Made by a program: the position numbers and the translations under genes. The notes beneath the pieces were generated by a model, which saw only the letters and a list, made by a program, of their open reading frames with translations, was not told the origin of the DNA and did not search any database. From NCBI GenBank assembly GCA_903848465.1, contig CAINGK010000084.1:1-36493 (forward strand): a stretch of DNA of 36,493 nt, read 5' to 3'. Numbering within the stretch: position 1 is the first letter of the stretch; every line of letters begins with the position of its first letter. This stretch comes from an uncultured Verrucomicrobiota bacterium. Lineage in GTDB: Bacteria > Verrucomicrobiota > Verrucomicrobiia > Verrucomicrobiales > Verrucomicrobiaceae. Shown piece by piece: positions 16,900-26,120 of this stretch.

Positions 16900-17244
16900 A
16901 TGGGCCGGGCCATCGACTACACGCTGACGCTGTGGCCCATGCTCACGGTGTATCTCGAAGACGGCAGGATCGAGATCGACAACAACCCTGTTGAGAACGC
17001 CATCCGTGCCACCACCATCGGCAAGAAGAACTGGCTGTTCATCTGCGAGGCTGAAGCAGGCCAGCGCAATGCCGTCCTGTTCACGATCATTGAAGCCTGC
17101 CGCAGCTATGGCATTAATCCACAAACCTATCTGAGCGACATGCTCACCCGTCAGCCGACAATGAGCAACCGGCAGGTTAAGGACGTGACACCGGCAGCCT
17201 GGGCAAAAAGGCAGACGGCGAGTCCTCACCGCAAGGACGCATAG
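16900..17244 (+). pseudogene. IS66-family transposase remnant (C-terminal part only)
   Basis: The 114-residue frame matches the C-terminal end of IS66 TnpC transposases: AIDYTLTLWPML, LEDGRIEIDNNPVENAIR (with the last catalytic acid at Glu32), GKKNWLF, and GINPQTYLSDML near the end. A full transposase has about 500 residues, so roughly the first three quarters, including the other two catalytic acids, are missing. A TAA just upstream (16888-16890) closes the frame. No accessory tnpA/tnpB genes or terminal repeats are visible. It marks a deletion or rearrangement that probably also removed the end of the preceding zinc-ribbon gene. Confidence 0.88.
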
Positions 17245-17293
17245 CGTTTCGATTCAAAATGCAACCCCTTCCGCAGTGTCACATCCGTGACGT

Positions 17294-18052
17294 TCACTTT
17301 TCGGACACGAATTGGCCACCGTTCGTGCGGGTTCGCGGCTTGCGCGACTTCTCCCCCGCAGCACGCTTGAGCTTGGATTCCCTGGCCCTTTTTGCCTGTC
17401 TTAGCGCATCAATCATTTCGTCCCAAGGTATTTCATCGACGGTGCGAAAACCACTTTTGGCATGAAGCTTTCGCTTTTTTAGATCTCCGAATACTTCTTC
17501 ATATCGCTGAGGATTATATAGATCATAAAAGGTCGATTTATATTTACCTGGTGACAAGTAGTCACTGGAGGTCAAAGACAGATAAATAGCTTCATTGCGC
17601 TCTGGCACTGAAAGTAGTCCCCATTTTTTGTGAATTCCTACACTTGCTAGCTCGCTGGCACTTAAGCACGTCCTATGAAGACCTGCGATTTTAATGATTG
17701 TGCCCATCGTTATGGATCCATTTGTGTTGAATGCTTTCTGCACTTTTTCTTGAGAAGTGCCTTCGCGCTCGATTTTTTTAAATCGAACGTGACGGAGTAA
17801 TTGAAGACTTTCTATTTCATCTTTGCACACCTCCAAAAAGTCTGATGCAGCCCGAATGAAATGATAAAAGTATGCCCTTTCACCAGGGCGTAAACTCTCC
17901 CCATTGGCATCCGGTGGAGGGGGGATTATTTGAGCACTTGCAAGACGCAGTGCTAGATGTGCGAGTTCAAGCGCATTTTTGTTGAGTTCTTCTTCCGGCA
18001 ATTTGGCTGGCGGACATTGTTCCGCATGTCTGGATGTCTTCTTTTTTGCCAT
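17294..18052 (-). CDS. Hypothetical protein next to the integrase
   Basis: The 252-residue product is basic at both ends (KKKTSRH near the start; Lys/Arg-rich from about 215) and mostly helical. I recognise no domain. It starts with ATG and is less GC-rich than the chromosomal genes further right. It lies between the IS66 remnant and the integrase on the same strand as the integrase, so it is most likely cargo or an accessory gene of the integrated element. A helix-turn-helix-like stretch around residues 115-140 (GTIIKIAGLHRTCLSASEL) is suggestive but not convincing. Confidence 0.7.
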   Translation of the reverse strand: MAKKKTSRHAEQCPPAKLPEEELNKNALELAHLALRLASAQIIPPPPDANGESLRPGERAYFYHFIRAASDFLEVCKDEIESLQLLRHVRFKKIEREGTSQEKVQKAFNTNGSITMGTIIKIAGLHRTCLSASELASVGIHKKWGLLSVPERNEAIYLSLTSSDYLSPGKYKSTFYDLYNPQRYEEVFGDLKKRKLHAKSGFRTVDEIPWDEMIDALRQAKRARESKLKRAAGEKSRKPRTRTNGGQFVSEK

Positions 18053-18168
18053 GTTTAGAAAGGTGGTTAGAATTCCCGAATGGCAAGTTTAATGCGACCA
18101 CTCCAAAATCCTAATGTGTATTGATATTATTACTGCGTGACGGAAGATGTTCTTGGAACTACTGAAAC

Positions 18169-19656
18169 TCAGATCGGCGCACTCTGCGTTGAGCCTTTTT
18201 TCTTTCCGCCAACTAGGGTGTCAGCACCCGCCGCCGATCTGGCCCCGAATTCAGCAGCGACCACGTTATCAACGGCAGGAGCAAGGAGGCCACCCAGGCC
18301 GGCCGTAACGGGGATTTTCTTGTCGGCGTAAAGCTTGCTGGTGATCCGGATGTCTGAATGCCGCAGGTAGCGGGACGCCTTCCATATGCCGTCACGGCTG
18401 GCAATCACTGCCCCGATTTCCTTCCTCAGCGTGTGCATAGGGCGTATGCCGTTTACGCCTTGCTGACGCAGCCATGCCAGCAAGCTCCGGTGCGTCGGTT
18501 CGCAACGATAGCCGCGGGTTTCCCGCTCCTGCATGGTGGCAACACGGATGCGTTTCGATGGCTCCAGCACGAACTGGCTTTTCGCCTTTGCCATGAAGCC
18601 TTGAAACAGGGCACACAGTTCCGGATCTAAGTCGATTTCGCCAGCACTGTCTTTGCTTTTCAGGCGCTTGTGCTCAGTATCCTCGATCACCAGCAGTCGT
18701 TTCCCAAAGTCGAACTGATTCCACATCAGGGTGTCAGCCTCGCTTCGCCGAAGTCCGCAGACGAGTGTGAGCAGCAGGAGCTTGAAGGCCTCTGTGTCCT
18801 GAGCAGCCAGTTCACTCTGCGCCGCCTGAAGAATTGACCCAGCGTCGATCTTGGAGCGATAGCGCAGACTTGGCTCTGGCTCTGCAGAGACACCCTCAAA
18901 GAACAAAGGGGAGGGGAGTTGCATTTCTTGTTCAATGAACGCGCGCACCTTTTTCGACAGCAGCGCTTTAGCATTCCGCACCAGCGAGTTCACTGTCACC
19001 GCAGCACGGCCCCGTTCCTCCGGTGTTCGGGCTGCCTTCATGTACTTGTTACGCCACGCGAGCACCGCAGCCGGTGTCAGTTCTGAGATCGGCTTTGCGT
19101 CGATTTTCTCCAGCCATGCGGCACGGCCACCTTTGAATGCGTCGAACTTCTTCCCGCCTGAGATCCCCAGCACTCCCACTGCGATCCTGCGCAGCGCCTT
19201 CGCGTAGGTCTCTAGGCTTTCTCGGCGCGCGCTGGACAGTCGCATGCTTGCTGAGATCAGGCTCCCTACTGTGGCCGGGGACAACATTTCAACCTTCGGG
19301 ATAGCTTTGGGTTTGTGAATCCGCAGCGCATCCTCCCAGCCTTTACCGGCCACATCCCGATAGATAGACGCAGCCTTAGTCGCCGCCTCTGCCTTATTAG
19401 CCGTGTGGAGCTGGAACTGCTCGCGGCGATTACCGAAAGAAATACGACAGGAGTAATCTGCATCCTCTTTAACCGTCGCGCCGTTGGTTCGTTTTCCCCG
19501 GGTGAACTTGAAGAGCCTCCCTTCCGCCTGCCAGTAGTTCGCGCTGCCCTTGCTTTTTGGGGCGAACCGGACCGTCTCCGGTGAACTGGCTACATTTGAA
19601 AGTGTAGCCAGTTTGTAGCCACTTTTTCCGCCCTGTTCTGTGCTTCCTTGTTTCAT
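18169..19656 (-). CDS. Tyrosine recombinase (integrase) of a tRNA-Tyr-targeted element
   Basis: The 495-residue protein has an N-terminal arm/core-binding region (about 40-250) and a C-terminal catalytic domain with the tyrosine-recombinase residues: R303 (CGLRRSEAD), a Lys near 333-335, H408 and R411 (HTLR), H433 (LRHSD) and nucleophile Y443 (SKLYAD). It would catalyse site-specific insertion and excision through a 3'-phosphotyrosine intermediate. It lies 97 bases from a tRNA-Tyr 3' fragment, the usual arrangement for integrases that use tRNA genes as attachment sites. A promoter and a GAGG ribosome-binding site precede it. All catalytic residues are present, so the enzyme may be active. Confidence 0.93.
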   Translation of the reverse strand: MKQGSTEQGGKSGYKLATLSNVASSPETVRFAPKSKGSANYWQAEGRLFKFTRGKRTNGATVKEDADYSCRISFGNRREQFQLHTANKAEAATKAASIYRDVAGKGWEDALRIHKPKAIPKVEMLSPATVGSLISASMRLSSARRESLETYAKALRRIAVGVLGISGGKKFDAFKGGRAAWLEKIDAKPISELTPAAVLAWRNKYMKAARTPEERGRAAVTVNSLVRNAKALLSKKVRAFIEQEMQLPSPLFFEGVSAEPEPSLRYRSKIDAGSILQAAQSELAAQDTEAFKLLLLTLVCGLRRSEADTLMWNQFDFGKRLLVIEDTEHKRLKSKDSAGEIDLDPELCALFQGFMAKAKSQFVLEPSKRIRVATMQERETRGYRCEPTHRSLLAWLRQQGVNGIRPMHTLRKEIGAVIASRDGIWKASRYLRHSDIRITSKLYADKKIPVTAGLGGLLAPAVDNVVAAEFGARSAAGADTLVGGKKKGSTQSAPI

Positions 19657-19684
19657 GGTGATCCTCTACAGTGATGCTGTATCC

Positions 19685-19713
19685 CTTATATAATGGGCCT
19701 TGCAGTGGCGCAA
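19685..19713 (-). promoter_or_regulatory. Sigma-70-type promoter for the integrase
   Basis: On the minus strand, TTGCGC (19708-19713) and TATAAG (19685-19690) are separated by 17 bases, 28 bases upstream of the integrase ATG. A GAGG ribosome-binding site follows. The boxes match the consensus at most positions. Confidence 0.5.
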
Positions 19714-19752
19714 GAGGCATCATAGAGGGTCAGAAGTAAACATATCAATCAA

Positions 19753-19809
19753 AGACTGTAAATCTGCTGGCTTACGCCTACGCTGGTTCGAATCCAGCCC
19801 TGCCCACCA
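19753..19809 (+). other. Attachment site: 3' fragment of tRNA-Tyr(GTA)
   Basis: The segment carries the anticodon loop CTGTAAA (GTA at 19758-19760), the 3' anticodon strand TCTGC, a class II variable arm, a perfect T arm (GCTGG at 19782-19786, TTCGAAT, CCAGC at 19794-19798), the 3' acceptor strand CCTGCCC, discriminator A and encoded CCA (19807-19809). The 5' acceptor strand, D arm and two pairs of the anticodon stem are absent: upstream is AT-rich DNA with no match to GGGCAGG. This is what a tyrosine recombinase leaves at the far end of an insertion into a tRNA gene. The intact tRNA should lie at the other end, on the plus strand, left of this window. Confidence 0.82.
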
Positions 19810-19836
19810 CCTTCATTCCGAGTGAGTTAAAGACCA

Positions 19837-19868
19837 AAGCCCCGCCCCAAAGGCGGGGCTTCTTTTTT
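19837..19868 (+). terminator. Rho-independent terminator of the original tRNA-Tyr gene
   Basis: A perfect 10-base stem, AAGCCCCGCC and GGCGGGGCTT with loop CCAAA, is followed by CTTTTTT. It lies 28 bases past the tRNA CCA and points away from the element, as expected for the host tRNA's own terminator. Two copies of TTCGGGCAGTTTT follow at 19872-19896. The rest of the gap to 20048 shows nothing I can name. Confidence 0.85.
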
Positions 19869-20048
19869 GGGTTCGGGCAGTTTTCGGGCAGTTTTTGACG
19901 GGTATAACTGATCTTGGATGAACTTATTTGATCAACTTGGCGGCTTTGAAATGCCAGTCGGCACCGGTCCTCTATTGCAGCCATCCGATGAAATTCTGCA
20001 TCGTGGCCACGGCCCGTCCCAAACTGAGCTAAAGCGCGGGACTACTTT

Positions 20049-23000
20049 TCAAGCGCCCCAGGCTCCGCCGCCGGGGGTTTCTAGGGTGAGGCGGTCGCCG
20101 GGGTGGACGGGGAAAGAGGTGCAGCCTTCGAGCTGCGTTGCTGTGCCATGACGGAGTAGAGTCTGGTGGCCGGGAGTTCCTGCGGCTCCGCCATGGAGGC
20201 CGAAGGGGGATTCCACGCGGTGCTGGGTGAGGAGGCTGACGGTGAGCGGTTCCAGGAACTCGAATTCGCGGATCACGCCATCGCCGCCGTGCCACTGGCC
20301 CTGGCCGCCGGAGCCGCGCCGGATGGCAAACTGACGCAGGCGCACGGGGTAGCGTTGTTCGATGATCTCGGGATCGGTGATGGCGGTGTTGGTCATGTGC
20401 GTGTGCAGCGCACTGGCACCGTGGTAGCCGTCCCCGGCACCGGCACCACCGGCGATGGTTTCGTAGTAGCCGAAACCGGCACCGCCGAAGAGGAAATTGT
20501 TCATCGTGCCCTGGCTACAGGCTTGCAGGCCGAGGGCTTTGATCAGCGTATCGACGAGACGCTGGCTGACCTCGACATTGCCACCGACGACGGCGGGATC
20601 GCGTGCGGCATCGCCGGTGAAGGTGGGATTGAGCAAGGACTCGGGGCAGATGATTTCCACTGGCTCCATGAGGCCCTCATTGAGTGGCAGGTCTTCCTGG
20701 AGCATGAGCCGCATGACATAGAGCACGGCGCTGCGCACGATGGCGGTGGTGGCGTTCAGATTACGCGGATGCACCCCGGAGGTGCCGGTGAAATCGAGCA
20801 CGAGTTTGCCACCCGCTTTGTGCATGGCCACGGCGATGACGGAGCCGTCATCGAGCTTCTCGGCGGCGGAGATGGCGGCGGGCAGGCGGTCGATCTGAGA
20901 GCGCATGACCTGGGCTGAATGCGCGAGAATGCTCTGCATCATGCTTGGCAGGGAGTCGTCTGCCAGAGCGCGCAGGCGCTCGGCACCGTGCAGATTGGCG
21001 GCGAGCTGGGCGTGCAGATCAGCGAGGTTGTCGGCAAGATTGCGCGTGGGGTGGACGGCACTGGTCAGCAGGCTGCTGACTTCATCAAAGCAAGAGATAC
21101 CAGCACGTATCAGGTGCCGGGGCGCGATGACGACGCCTTCTTCGATCAAGCGCGTGGCATTGGCCGGCATGGAGCCGGGAGTGATGCCGCCGACCTCGGC
21201 ATGATGCGCACGGTTGGCGATGTAGCCGATGAGCGTCTGCTTTGCATCAAACACAGGCGTGATGAGCGTCACGTCCGGCAGATGCGATCCGCCATACGCG
21301 GGATGATTCGTGATGATCGTATCGCTAGGCTGCATGGCGATGGCGCGGGCGACTTCCCGCACGCAGACGCCCAGCGCACCGAGATGCACGGGGATGTGCG
21401 GGGCGCTGGAGAGCAGCCGCCCGTGGGCATCCAGCAGCGCGCAGGAGAAGTCGAGGCGTTCGCGGATGTTGGTGGAAATGGCGGTGCGGCAGAGCAGCGC
21501 GCCCATGTCGCTAACGATGGAGTGGAAGCAGTGGCGCAGCAGATCGCGCTCCAGCGTGGGGGCCAGGCCTGCCGCTTGGTCACAGCGTAGCACATGGCCA
21601 AAGCCCGCGACCTTTTCCACCTTCCAGCCTGGTGCGATGACGATGGTGCTGAATGCATCTTGAATCAGCGATGGCACCGGATCGAGCGCTTGGGCATGCA
21701 AGGCGAGATTCGGCACGCCGCCCTGGGCCTCGCGCAAAATAATGCGCAGGCTGACGAGTTCAATCTCACGACCTAATGGGGGCTGGTAGCCAAACAGGCG
21801 CTCATACACGGTGGTATAAAGTCTTGGCAGATCGGCAGTATCCACAAACTCCACCTGCAGCGGCGTGTCTTGGCCTTTGAGGCGTAGCTCGGCGATCTGC
21901 GTCTTCTCGCCAGGTGGCAAATCGGCAAGCTCAGCGGGCAGCATGTCCAGCGCAGCCGCTAGCGGCAGGCGGATTTCTTTCTCGATGATGCGCTCCGGTA
22001 CCGCCTCCTGCAAGCCCACCGCACTGAGGATGCCTGCATGCTCGGGAACGAGAATCGTCTGCATGCCGAGAGATTCCGCGACGGCGCAGGCATGCTGTGG
22101 ACCAGCGCCACCAAAGGCCAGCAGCGCGTGATCGGCAGGAGCGAAACCTTCACCAATGGAGATGCGGCGGATGGCATCGGTCATGTGCTCGATGGCGAGC
22201 CGCAGCAGGGATTGCAGCAGTTCCGCTTCCGTGCCACTGCCGCCGGTTTGTGCATGGAGTTCGGTCAAGCGCCGCTGCGCCGCCGCGACATCCAGCGGGA
22301 TGGGCGCGCGTGCGGGATCAAAGCGTCCGAGCAGGAGATTCACATCCGTGATGGTCAGCGGGCCGCCTTTGCCGTAGCAGGCGGGGCCGGGATTGGAGCC
22401 TGCGCTTTGCGGGCCAACAGCCAGGCCGTGGTGCGTGAGGTGGCAGATGGAGCCGCCGCCTGCGGCCACCGTCTCAATGGCCACACAGGGCGCGAGCAAC
22501 TGCATGCCCGCCACGTTTTGGGAGAAGCGGTAGCCGGGCCGGGTGTCGATGCGCGCCACATCCGTGCTGGTGCCGCCCATGTCGAAGGTGATGATCTTGG
22601 AGATGCCGAGACGGCGCGCGGCATTCGCAGCGCCGATGGCACCGCCCGCAGGGCCGCTGAGCAGCATGTCCTTGGGCCGGATGTCGTCGGCAGACATGAG
22701 GCCACCTGCGCTCGTCATCACCTGCATGGTTGGCGACACGCGGCGGATGCCATTGAGAAAGGACTGCACGGGTGCGTGCAGGTAGGCATCTGCCACGGTG
22801 CTCTGGGTGCGTGGCAGCAGCTTGGCAAAGGCGGCTGTCTGGTGCGAGAGCGTGAGGTGGGTGAATCCGCACTCACGCAAGATGGTAGCCACTTGCAGTT
22901 CATGCTGCGGATGAGCATGCCCATGCAGCAGGGAGATGGCGGCGGTCGTGATGCCCTGGGCGATGCAAGCCTGCGCAGATGCGCGCACGCTGGCTTCATC

Positions 23001-23612
23001 GAGCGGTTCCAGCACCTCGCCTTTGACGCTGATGCGCTCCGGCACTTCACAGGCGACCTCATGGAAGATCACCCGTGGCTCGTGCTTGAGCGCGAAGAGA
23101 TCACTGCGGCGCTGATCACCGATTTGCAGCAGATCGCCAAAGCCCTGCGTGATGAAGAGGGCGATGCGCCCGCCCTTGTGTTCCAGCAGCGCATTGGTGG
23201 CGCGCGTGGTGGCGATGCGGAGATTCAGCGGCGGGAAGCCGTGTCCAGGTGGCGTGTTGGTCAGGATGCGTGCGCCCAGCACGGGGGCTTCCTCCCCGGT
23301 GGTGAGTTCTAGCAGCGTGCCAGTTTGCCAAGCAGGCGGTGCATCCAGGGCGATCTCGACCGTGGTATTTTCAAAGGCGGTGATGGTATGTGCCGTGGCA
23401 GTGCCCACCGCATTAATCTGGAAGCCCACGAGGAAACCGGCAGGCAGAGGTGGCAGTCCCGCTAGGCGCACCCGTGTGCCGGTGCTGCCTGCCACCACGG
23501 CGCGCAGATGGCCGGTGGAAAGAACTTTGCAGCGCGATTCACGGCCCTGAGGGTCGAGCGCGTGGCAGTCCGTGAAGGTGCCACCGGTATCGGCTGCGAT
23601 GCACCACTTCAC
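20049..23612 (-). CDS. 5-oxoprolinase / hydantoinase A-B fusion
   Basis: The 1187-residue protein has the HyuA half first (DTGGTFTD phosphate-binding motif at 8-15; [13 protein letters not shown] in the Hydantoinase_A core; GGGSI and [10 protein letters not shown] further on) and the HyuB half from about residue 660 ([35 protein letters not shown]). This is the eukaryote-like 5-oxoprolinase arrangement: ATP-dependent opening of 5-oxo-L-proline to glutamate, or of a related hydantoin. The length is close to the family's usual 1200-1280. The start is a GTG that overlaps the stop of the TPR gene (GTGA), so the two are translationally coupled. Which lactam is used cannot be told from sequence. 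Confidence 0.92.
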   Translation of the reverse strand: MKWCIAADTGGTFTDCHALDPQGRESRCKVLSTGHLRAVVAGSTGTRVRLAGLPPLPAGFLVGFQINAVGTATAHTITAFENTTVEIALDAPPAWQTGTLLELTTGEEAPVLGARILTNTPPGHGFPPLNLRIATTRATNALLEHKGGRIALFITQGFGDLLQIGDQRRSDLFALKHEPRVIFHEVACEVPERISVKGEVLEPLDEASVRASAQACIAQGITTAAISLLHGHAHPQHELQVATILRECGFTHLTLSHQTAAFAKLLPRTQSTVADAYLHAPVQSFLNGIRRVSPTMQVMTSAGGLMSADDIRPKDMLLSGPAGGAIGAANAARRLGISKIITFDMGGTSTDVARIDTRPGYRFSQNVAGMQLLAPCVAIETVAAGGGSICHLTHHGLAVGPQSAGSNPGPACYGKGGPLTITDVNLLLGRFDPARAPIPLDVAAAQRRLTELHAQTGGSGTEAELLQSLLRLAIEHMTDAIRRISIGEGFAPADHALLAFGGAGPQHACAVAESLGMQTILVPEHAGILSAVGLQEAVPERIIEKEIRLPLAAALDMLPAELADLPPGEKTQIAELRLKGQDTPLQVEFVDTADLPRLYTTVYERLFGYQPPLGREIELVSLRIILREAQGGVPNLALHAQALDPVPSLIQDAFSTIVIAPGWKVEKVAGFGHVLRCDQAAGLAPTLERDLLRHCFHSIVSDMGALLCRTAISTNIRERLDFSCALLDAHGRLLSSAPHIPVHLGALGVCVREVARAIAMQPSDTIITNHPAYGGSHLPDVTLITPVFDAKQTLIGYIANRAHHAEVGGITPGSMPANATRLIEEGVVIAPRHLIRAGISCFDEVSSLLTSAVHPTRNLADNLADLHAQLAANLHGAERLRALADDSLPSMMQSILAHSAQVMRSQIDRLPAAISAAEKLDDGSVIAVAMHKAGGKLVLDFTGTSGVHPRNLNATTAIVRSAVLYVMRLMLQEDLPLNEGLMEPVEIICPESLLNPTFTGDAARDPAVVGGNVEVSQRLVDTLIKALGLQACSQGTMNNFLFGGAGFGYYETIAGGAGAGDGYHGASALHTHMTNTAITDPEIIEQRYPVRLRQFAIRRGSGGQGQWHGGDGVIREFEFLEPLTVSLLTQHRVESPFGLHGGAAGTPGHQTLLRHGTATQLEGCTSFPVHPGDRLTLETPGGGAWGA

Positions 23613-24346
23613 GGTTTTTTGGGCGCATCCTGGGGCATGCCGAAGTCCAGGTCAGGCACCCAGCGCAGTTCCTTGAAGGCATCGTAGTAGGGTTCGCATT
23701 TCTGCGCTTTAAAGACCGCCACGGCACGCTTGATCCATTCGTTGCCTTTATCGGTATCGCCTGTGTCAAAGGCAATGGCCGACTTGCAGAAGTAGTAGGC
23801 CGGGGTGTCGTCCATGAAGGTGAAATTATCCGCGATGATCTGGTCGGCGGCGGGGCGGTGGCCAAGCTTCAGCTCACACAGCGCGCGCTTGTAATGGATG
23901 AGGTGGCGGATGGCCATGGGCAGCTTGGGGTAGTCCGTGATCATCTGGCTGAATCTTTTCAGGGCAGTGTCAAAGTCGTGCTTCACAAAGTGGAACTCGG
24001 CGAGGTTGAACTTCGGCAGCGGGCTCTCCGGCATGAGCTGGGCCGCCTTTTCAAACTGGGGCAGCGCGAGGTCGAAGTCGCGGCGTCTGGGAGCTAGGTA
24101 AATGTCTCCGCGCAGGGCGTAGATGTCGGCGGCGTTGGGGTTGAGCTTTTCGGCCTCGTCCAGTTTATTGAGAGCATCGGTGTAGCGCTGCTGAATGCGC
24201 ATGTCGCGGGCTTCGAGGAGCAGTTTTTTGACCTCGTCAGAGAGGGGGGACTTGGCTGCGGCTATGTCGGCAGCTTTGGGCGCTTCTTGGGCCAATGTGG
24301 CAGTGAGGCCGAGCGTGAGGAACAGAAAGGTGGAGAGCAATCGCAT
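23609..24346 (-). CDS. Secreted TPR-repeat protein
   Basis: The 245-residue product has a signal peptide (cleavage near residue 19, TLAQ) and about four tetratricopeptide repeats between residues 45 and 215 (YTDALNKLDEAEKLNPNAADIY; FDLALPQFEKAAQLMPESP; FDTALKRFSQM). It would act outside the cytoplasm as a protein-interaction scaffold. It starts 27 bases after the NYN gene and overlaps the oxoprolinase start by four bases, so the three form one operon. The functional link to oxoproline metabolism is not evident. Confidence 0.85.
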   Translation of the reverse strand: MRLLSTFLFLTLGLTATLAQEAPKAADIAAAKSPLSDEVKKLLLEARDMRIQQRYTDALNKLDEAEKLNPNAADIYALRGDIYLAPRRRDFDLALPQFEKAAQLMPESPLPKFNLAEFHFVKHDFDTALKRFSQMITDYPKLPMAIRHLIHYKRALCELKLGHRPAADQIIADNFTFMDDTPAYYFCKSAIAFDTGDTDKGNEWIKRAVAVFKAQKCEPYYDAFKELRWVPDLDFGMPQDAPKKP

Positions 24347-24373
24347 GACTGGAAGTTAGACGGTGAAATGGCA

Positions 24374-24808
24374 TCAGGCAAGGCGTGCGCGCATGCTGGT
24401 TTCAGCACCATCGCACAGGCTGCGGAGGATTTCAGGGCTGTACCACTCGGCCCCAAGTGACAGAATCGTTTCACGCACCATGCCATCGGCGGAGACCACC
24501 CGCATGGGGCGCTCTTGGACGTAGCGGGCCACCAGCCGCTCGATGATGGTGTCCGCCGTGGTGCCGGGATCGGCGTAGATGATTTGCAGGCCCTGAGGCT
24601 CGCGCTCCTCATTGGTGCCTTGTTTGGCCCCGTCAAACACCACGACCACCTGCATGCCACTCATGTCCTGGAGATTGCGCAGGCGCTTCAACAACTCCGT
24701 GCGCGCCAGATGCCGACGCGCGGCGATGCGGTGCTCGCGCCGCAGCTCCGGCCAGGCGTGAATGACGCTGTGGCCGTCAACGAGCAGGTAGGTGAGCGGG
24801 CCAGGCAT
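24374..24808 (-). CDS. NYN-domain (YacP-like) predicted ribonuclease
   Basis: I chose the ATG at 24808 because the upstream extension translates a low-complexity intergenic repeat. The 144-residue product matches the YacP/Rae1-like NYN (PIN-like) fold: LLVDGHSVI at 8-16 (the family usually has DGYNVI, so the Asn position is changed here), VVVFDGAK at about 55-62, a DPGTTADTIIERL helix and VVSADGMVRE near residue 105. The acidic positions expected for metal-dependent RNA cleavage are kept. YacP-like proteins cleave mRNA on ribosomes in Firmicutes; whether this one does is unknown. Confidence 0.87.
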   Translation of the reverse strand: MPGPLTYLLVDGHSVIHAWPELRREHRIAARRHLARTELLKRLRNLQDMSGMQVVVVFDGAKQGTNEEREPQGLQIIYADPGTTADTIIERLVARYVQERPMRVVSADGMVRETILSLGAEWYSPEILRSLCDGAETSMRARLA

Positions 24809-24875
24809 GGGCGTGAGTTTGAAGTTGAAGGTTTCAAGTTTCAAGTTTGGAACGCACTGGCGGCCCACTTTCCAG

Positions 24876-25239
24876 GGGACGGCAAGCCCGCACCGCCAGC
24901 GTGGGATGACCCCTCACCCAGCCTCTCTCCGAAGGGCATCATGGTCCTTGCCGCACCATCGACGGGGAGAGGAGATTCGCGTTTTGCCCGTGCGAGGTGA
25001 TGCTCTAGCCAGACTACCAGGGGCAGCAAAAACGGCTCTCCCTCTCCCCGCCCCTGACTCACGATGACACCCATATTTCCCTCCGGGGAGAGGGGTGGGG
25101 TGAGGGGACGGCAAGTCCGCACCGCAAGCCCTTTTCGCCAGCATGGGGCGCCCCCTCACCCAGCCTCTCCCCGGAGCGCATCATGGACATTGCTACCTCC
25201 TCGACGCGGAGAGGGGATTCGCGTTATGCACGTACGAGG
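24876..25239. repeat. Duplicated intergenic repeat
   Basis: The 481-base gap 24809-25289 has no convincing gene. It contains two diverged direct copies, about 24876-24997 and 25102-25239. Each runs GGGGACGGCAAG, CCGCACCG, CCCCTCACCCAGCCTCTC, GCATCATGG, GGGAGAG and GATTCGCGTT. Between them (about 25030-25105) is a related inverted segment rich in CTCTCC and GGGGAGAGG. Each copy can fold through its CTCTCC/GGAGAG arms. The pattern looks like a dispersed, non-coding repeat family. TTTCAAG tandem units lie at 24833-24848, upstream of the NYN gene. Confidence 0.7.
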
Positions 25240-25289
25240 CGGCGGGCCAGAAGGCTAGAAACTAATACAAAATACTCGCAAGTTGAAAC

Positions 25290-26087
25290 TCAAACCGGCA
25301 CCGCCTTCGCCTGCTCATACGCCTCATTGATCAGGCACTGCTCCCCGAGGGCGTCTTTGAGCGGATCAATCTCTTTGGCGCTGAAACCGAGGTGCAGGTG
25401 TCTGCGCCAGCCTTCGGCGTATTCAAACCGGCCTGAGAGCCTGCCGATGGCGCGGGAGGCTTCGTCCATGCTGATGAGGTAGGAGTCCATGCCTTGGCTG
25501 ACGTCGAGCCAGTGCTTCTGGCTTGCATGAGCGGCGAGGGATTCGCGCTTGTGCGCGTGTACGCGGGTGGTGTCCACATACTGTCCGGCCTGGAGCTTCT
25601 GGCGCAAGGGATCGCACTGGCCGTGCGGCATGGCGTGATACACGGTGACATCGTGCAAGTAGGCGCTGAGGTGGGGATCGGTCTGGAAATTGGGGATGCA
25701 GTGCGCGAACGCTGCCGTGACGGCGAGGCGGCAGGCCTGCATGTGGTCTTCCATGTAATCCGCAGGCGCATGCGTGAGGACGATGCTGGGCTGCGCCATG
25801 CGCACCACGGCGGCAACTTTGCGCAAATACGGCACGCAGTAGGTCAGCTCCAGATCATCGCAGATAGGCGGGTAAAACGTGGCACCGAGGATGCGCGCGG
25901 CCTCCTGAGCTTCTTCCAGGCGCTTCTGGGTGGTCGTGGGACCATCCATCTGCACCGAGCCGCCGTTGCCGGTGCAGAGGTTGAGGTAGTGAATGTCCCA
26001 GCCGCGCTCTTTGAGCAGCAGCAGGGTTCCGGCAGCGACGAATTCGATGTCGTCGGGATGGGCGAAGATGGCGAGGGCGGAGGGCAT
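25290..26087 (-). CDS. PIG-L/LmbE-family deacetylase
   Basis: The ATG at 26087 gives 265 residues starting MPSALAIFAHPDD; the GTG at 26114 is less likely. The AHPDD motif (9-13) and the later HAPADYMEDH segment supply the zinc ligands and catalytic Asp of the PIG-L/LmbE fold, which removes acetyl groups from GlcNAc-type substrates. The C-terminal part (about 150-265) is typical of the bacterial family found widely in Planctomycetes and Verrucomicrobia. It starts 33 bases after the TIM-barrel gene on the same strand, which suggests joint use in sugar-derivative breakdown. The substrate is unknown. Confidence 0.9.
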   Translation of the reverse strand: MPSALAIFAHPDDIEFVAAGTLLLLKERGWDIHYLNLCTGNGGSVQMDGPTTTQKRLEEAQEAARILGATFYPPICDDLELTYCVPYLRKVAAVVRMAQPSIVLTHAPADYMEDHMQACRLAVTAAFAHCIPNFQTDPHLSAYLHDVTVYHAMPHGQCDPLRQKLQAGQYVDTTRVHAHKRESLAAHASQKHWLDVSQGMDSYLISMDEASRAIGRLSGRFEYAEGWRRHLHLGFSAKEIDPLKDALGEQCLINEAYEQAKAVPV

Positions 26088-26120
26088 TGGGTAGATGACG
26101 AATGTCTGAAGCACGCTTGC

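Noticed and set aside
19753..19809. Complete functional tRNA-Tyr
   Set aside because: The 5' acceptor strand, D arm and two anticodon-stem pairs are missing.
22038..23312. 424-codon plus-strand frame
   Set aside because: It is antisense to the hydantoinase gene, His/Arg/Gly-rich and a product of high-GC codon bias.
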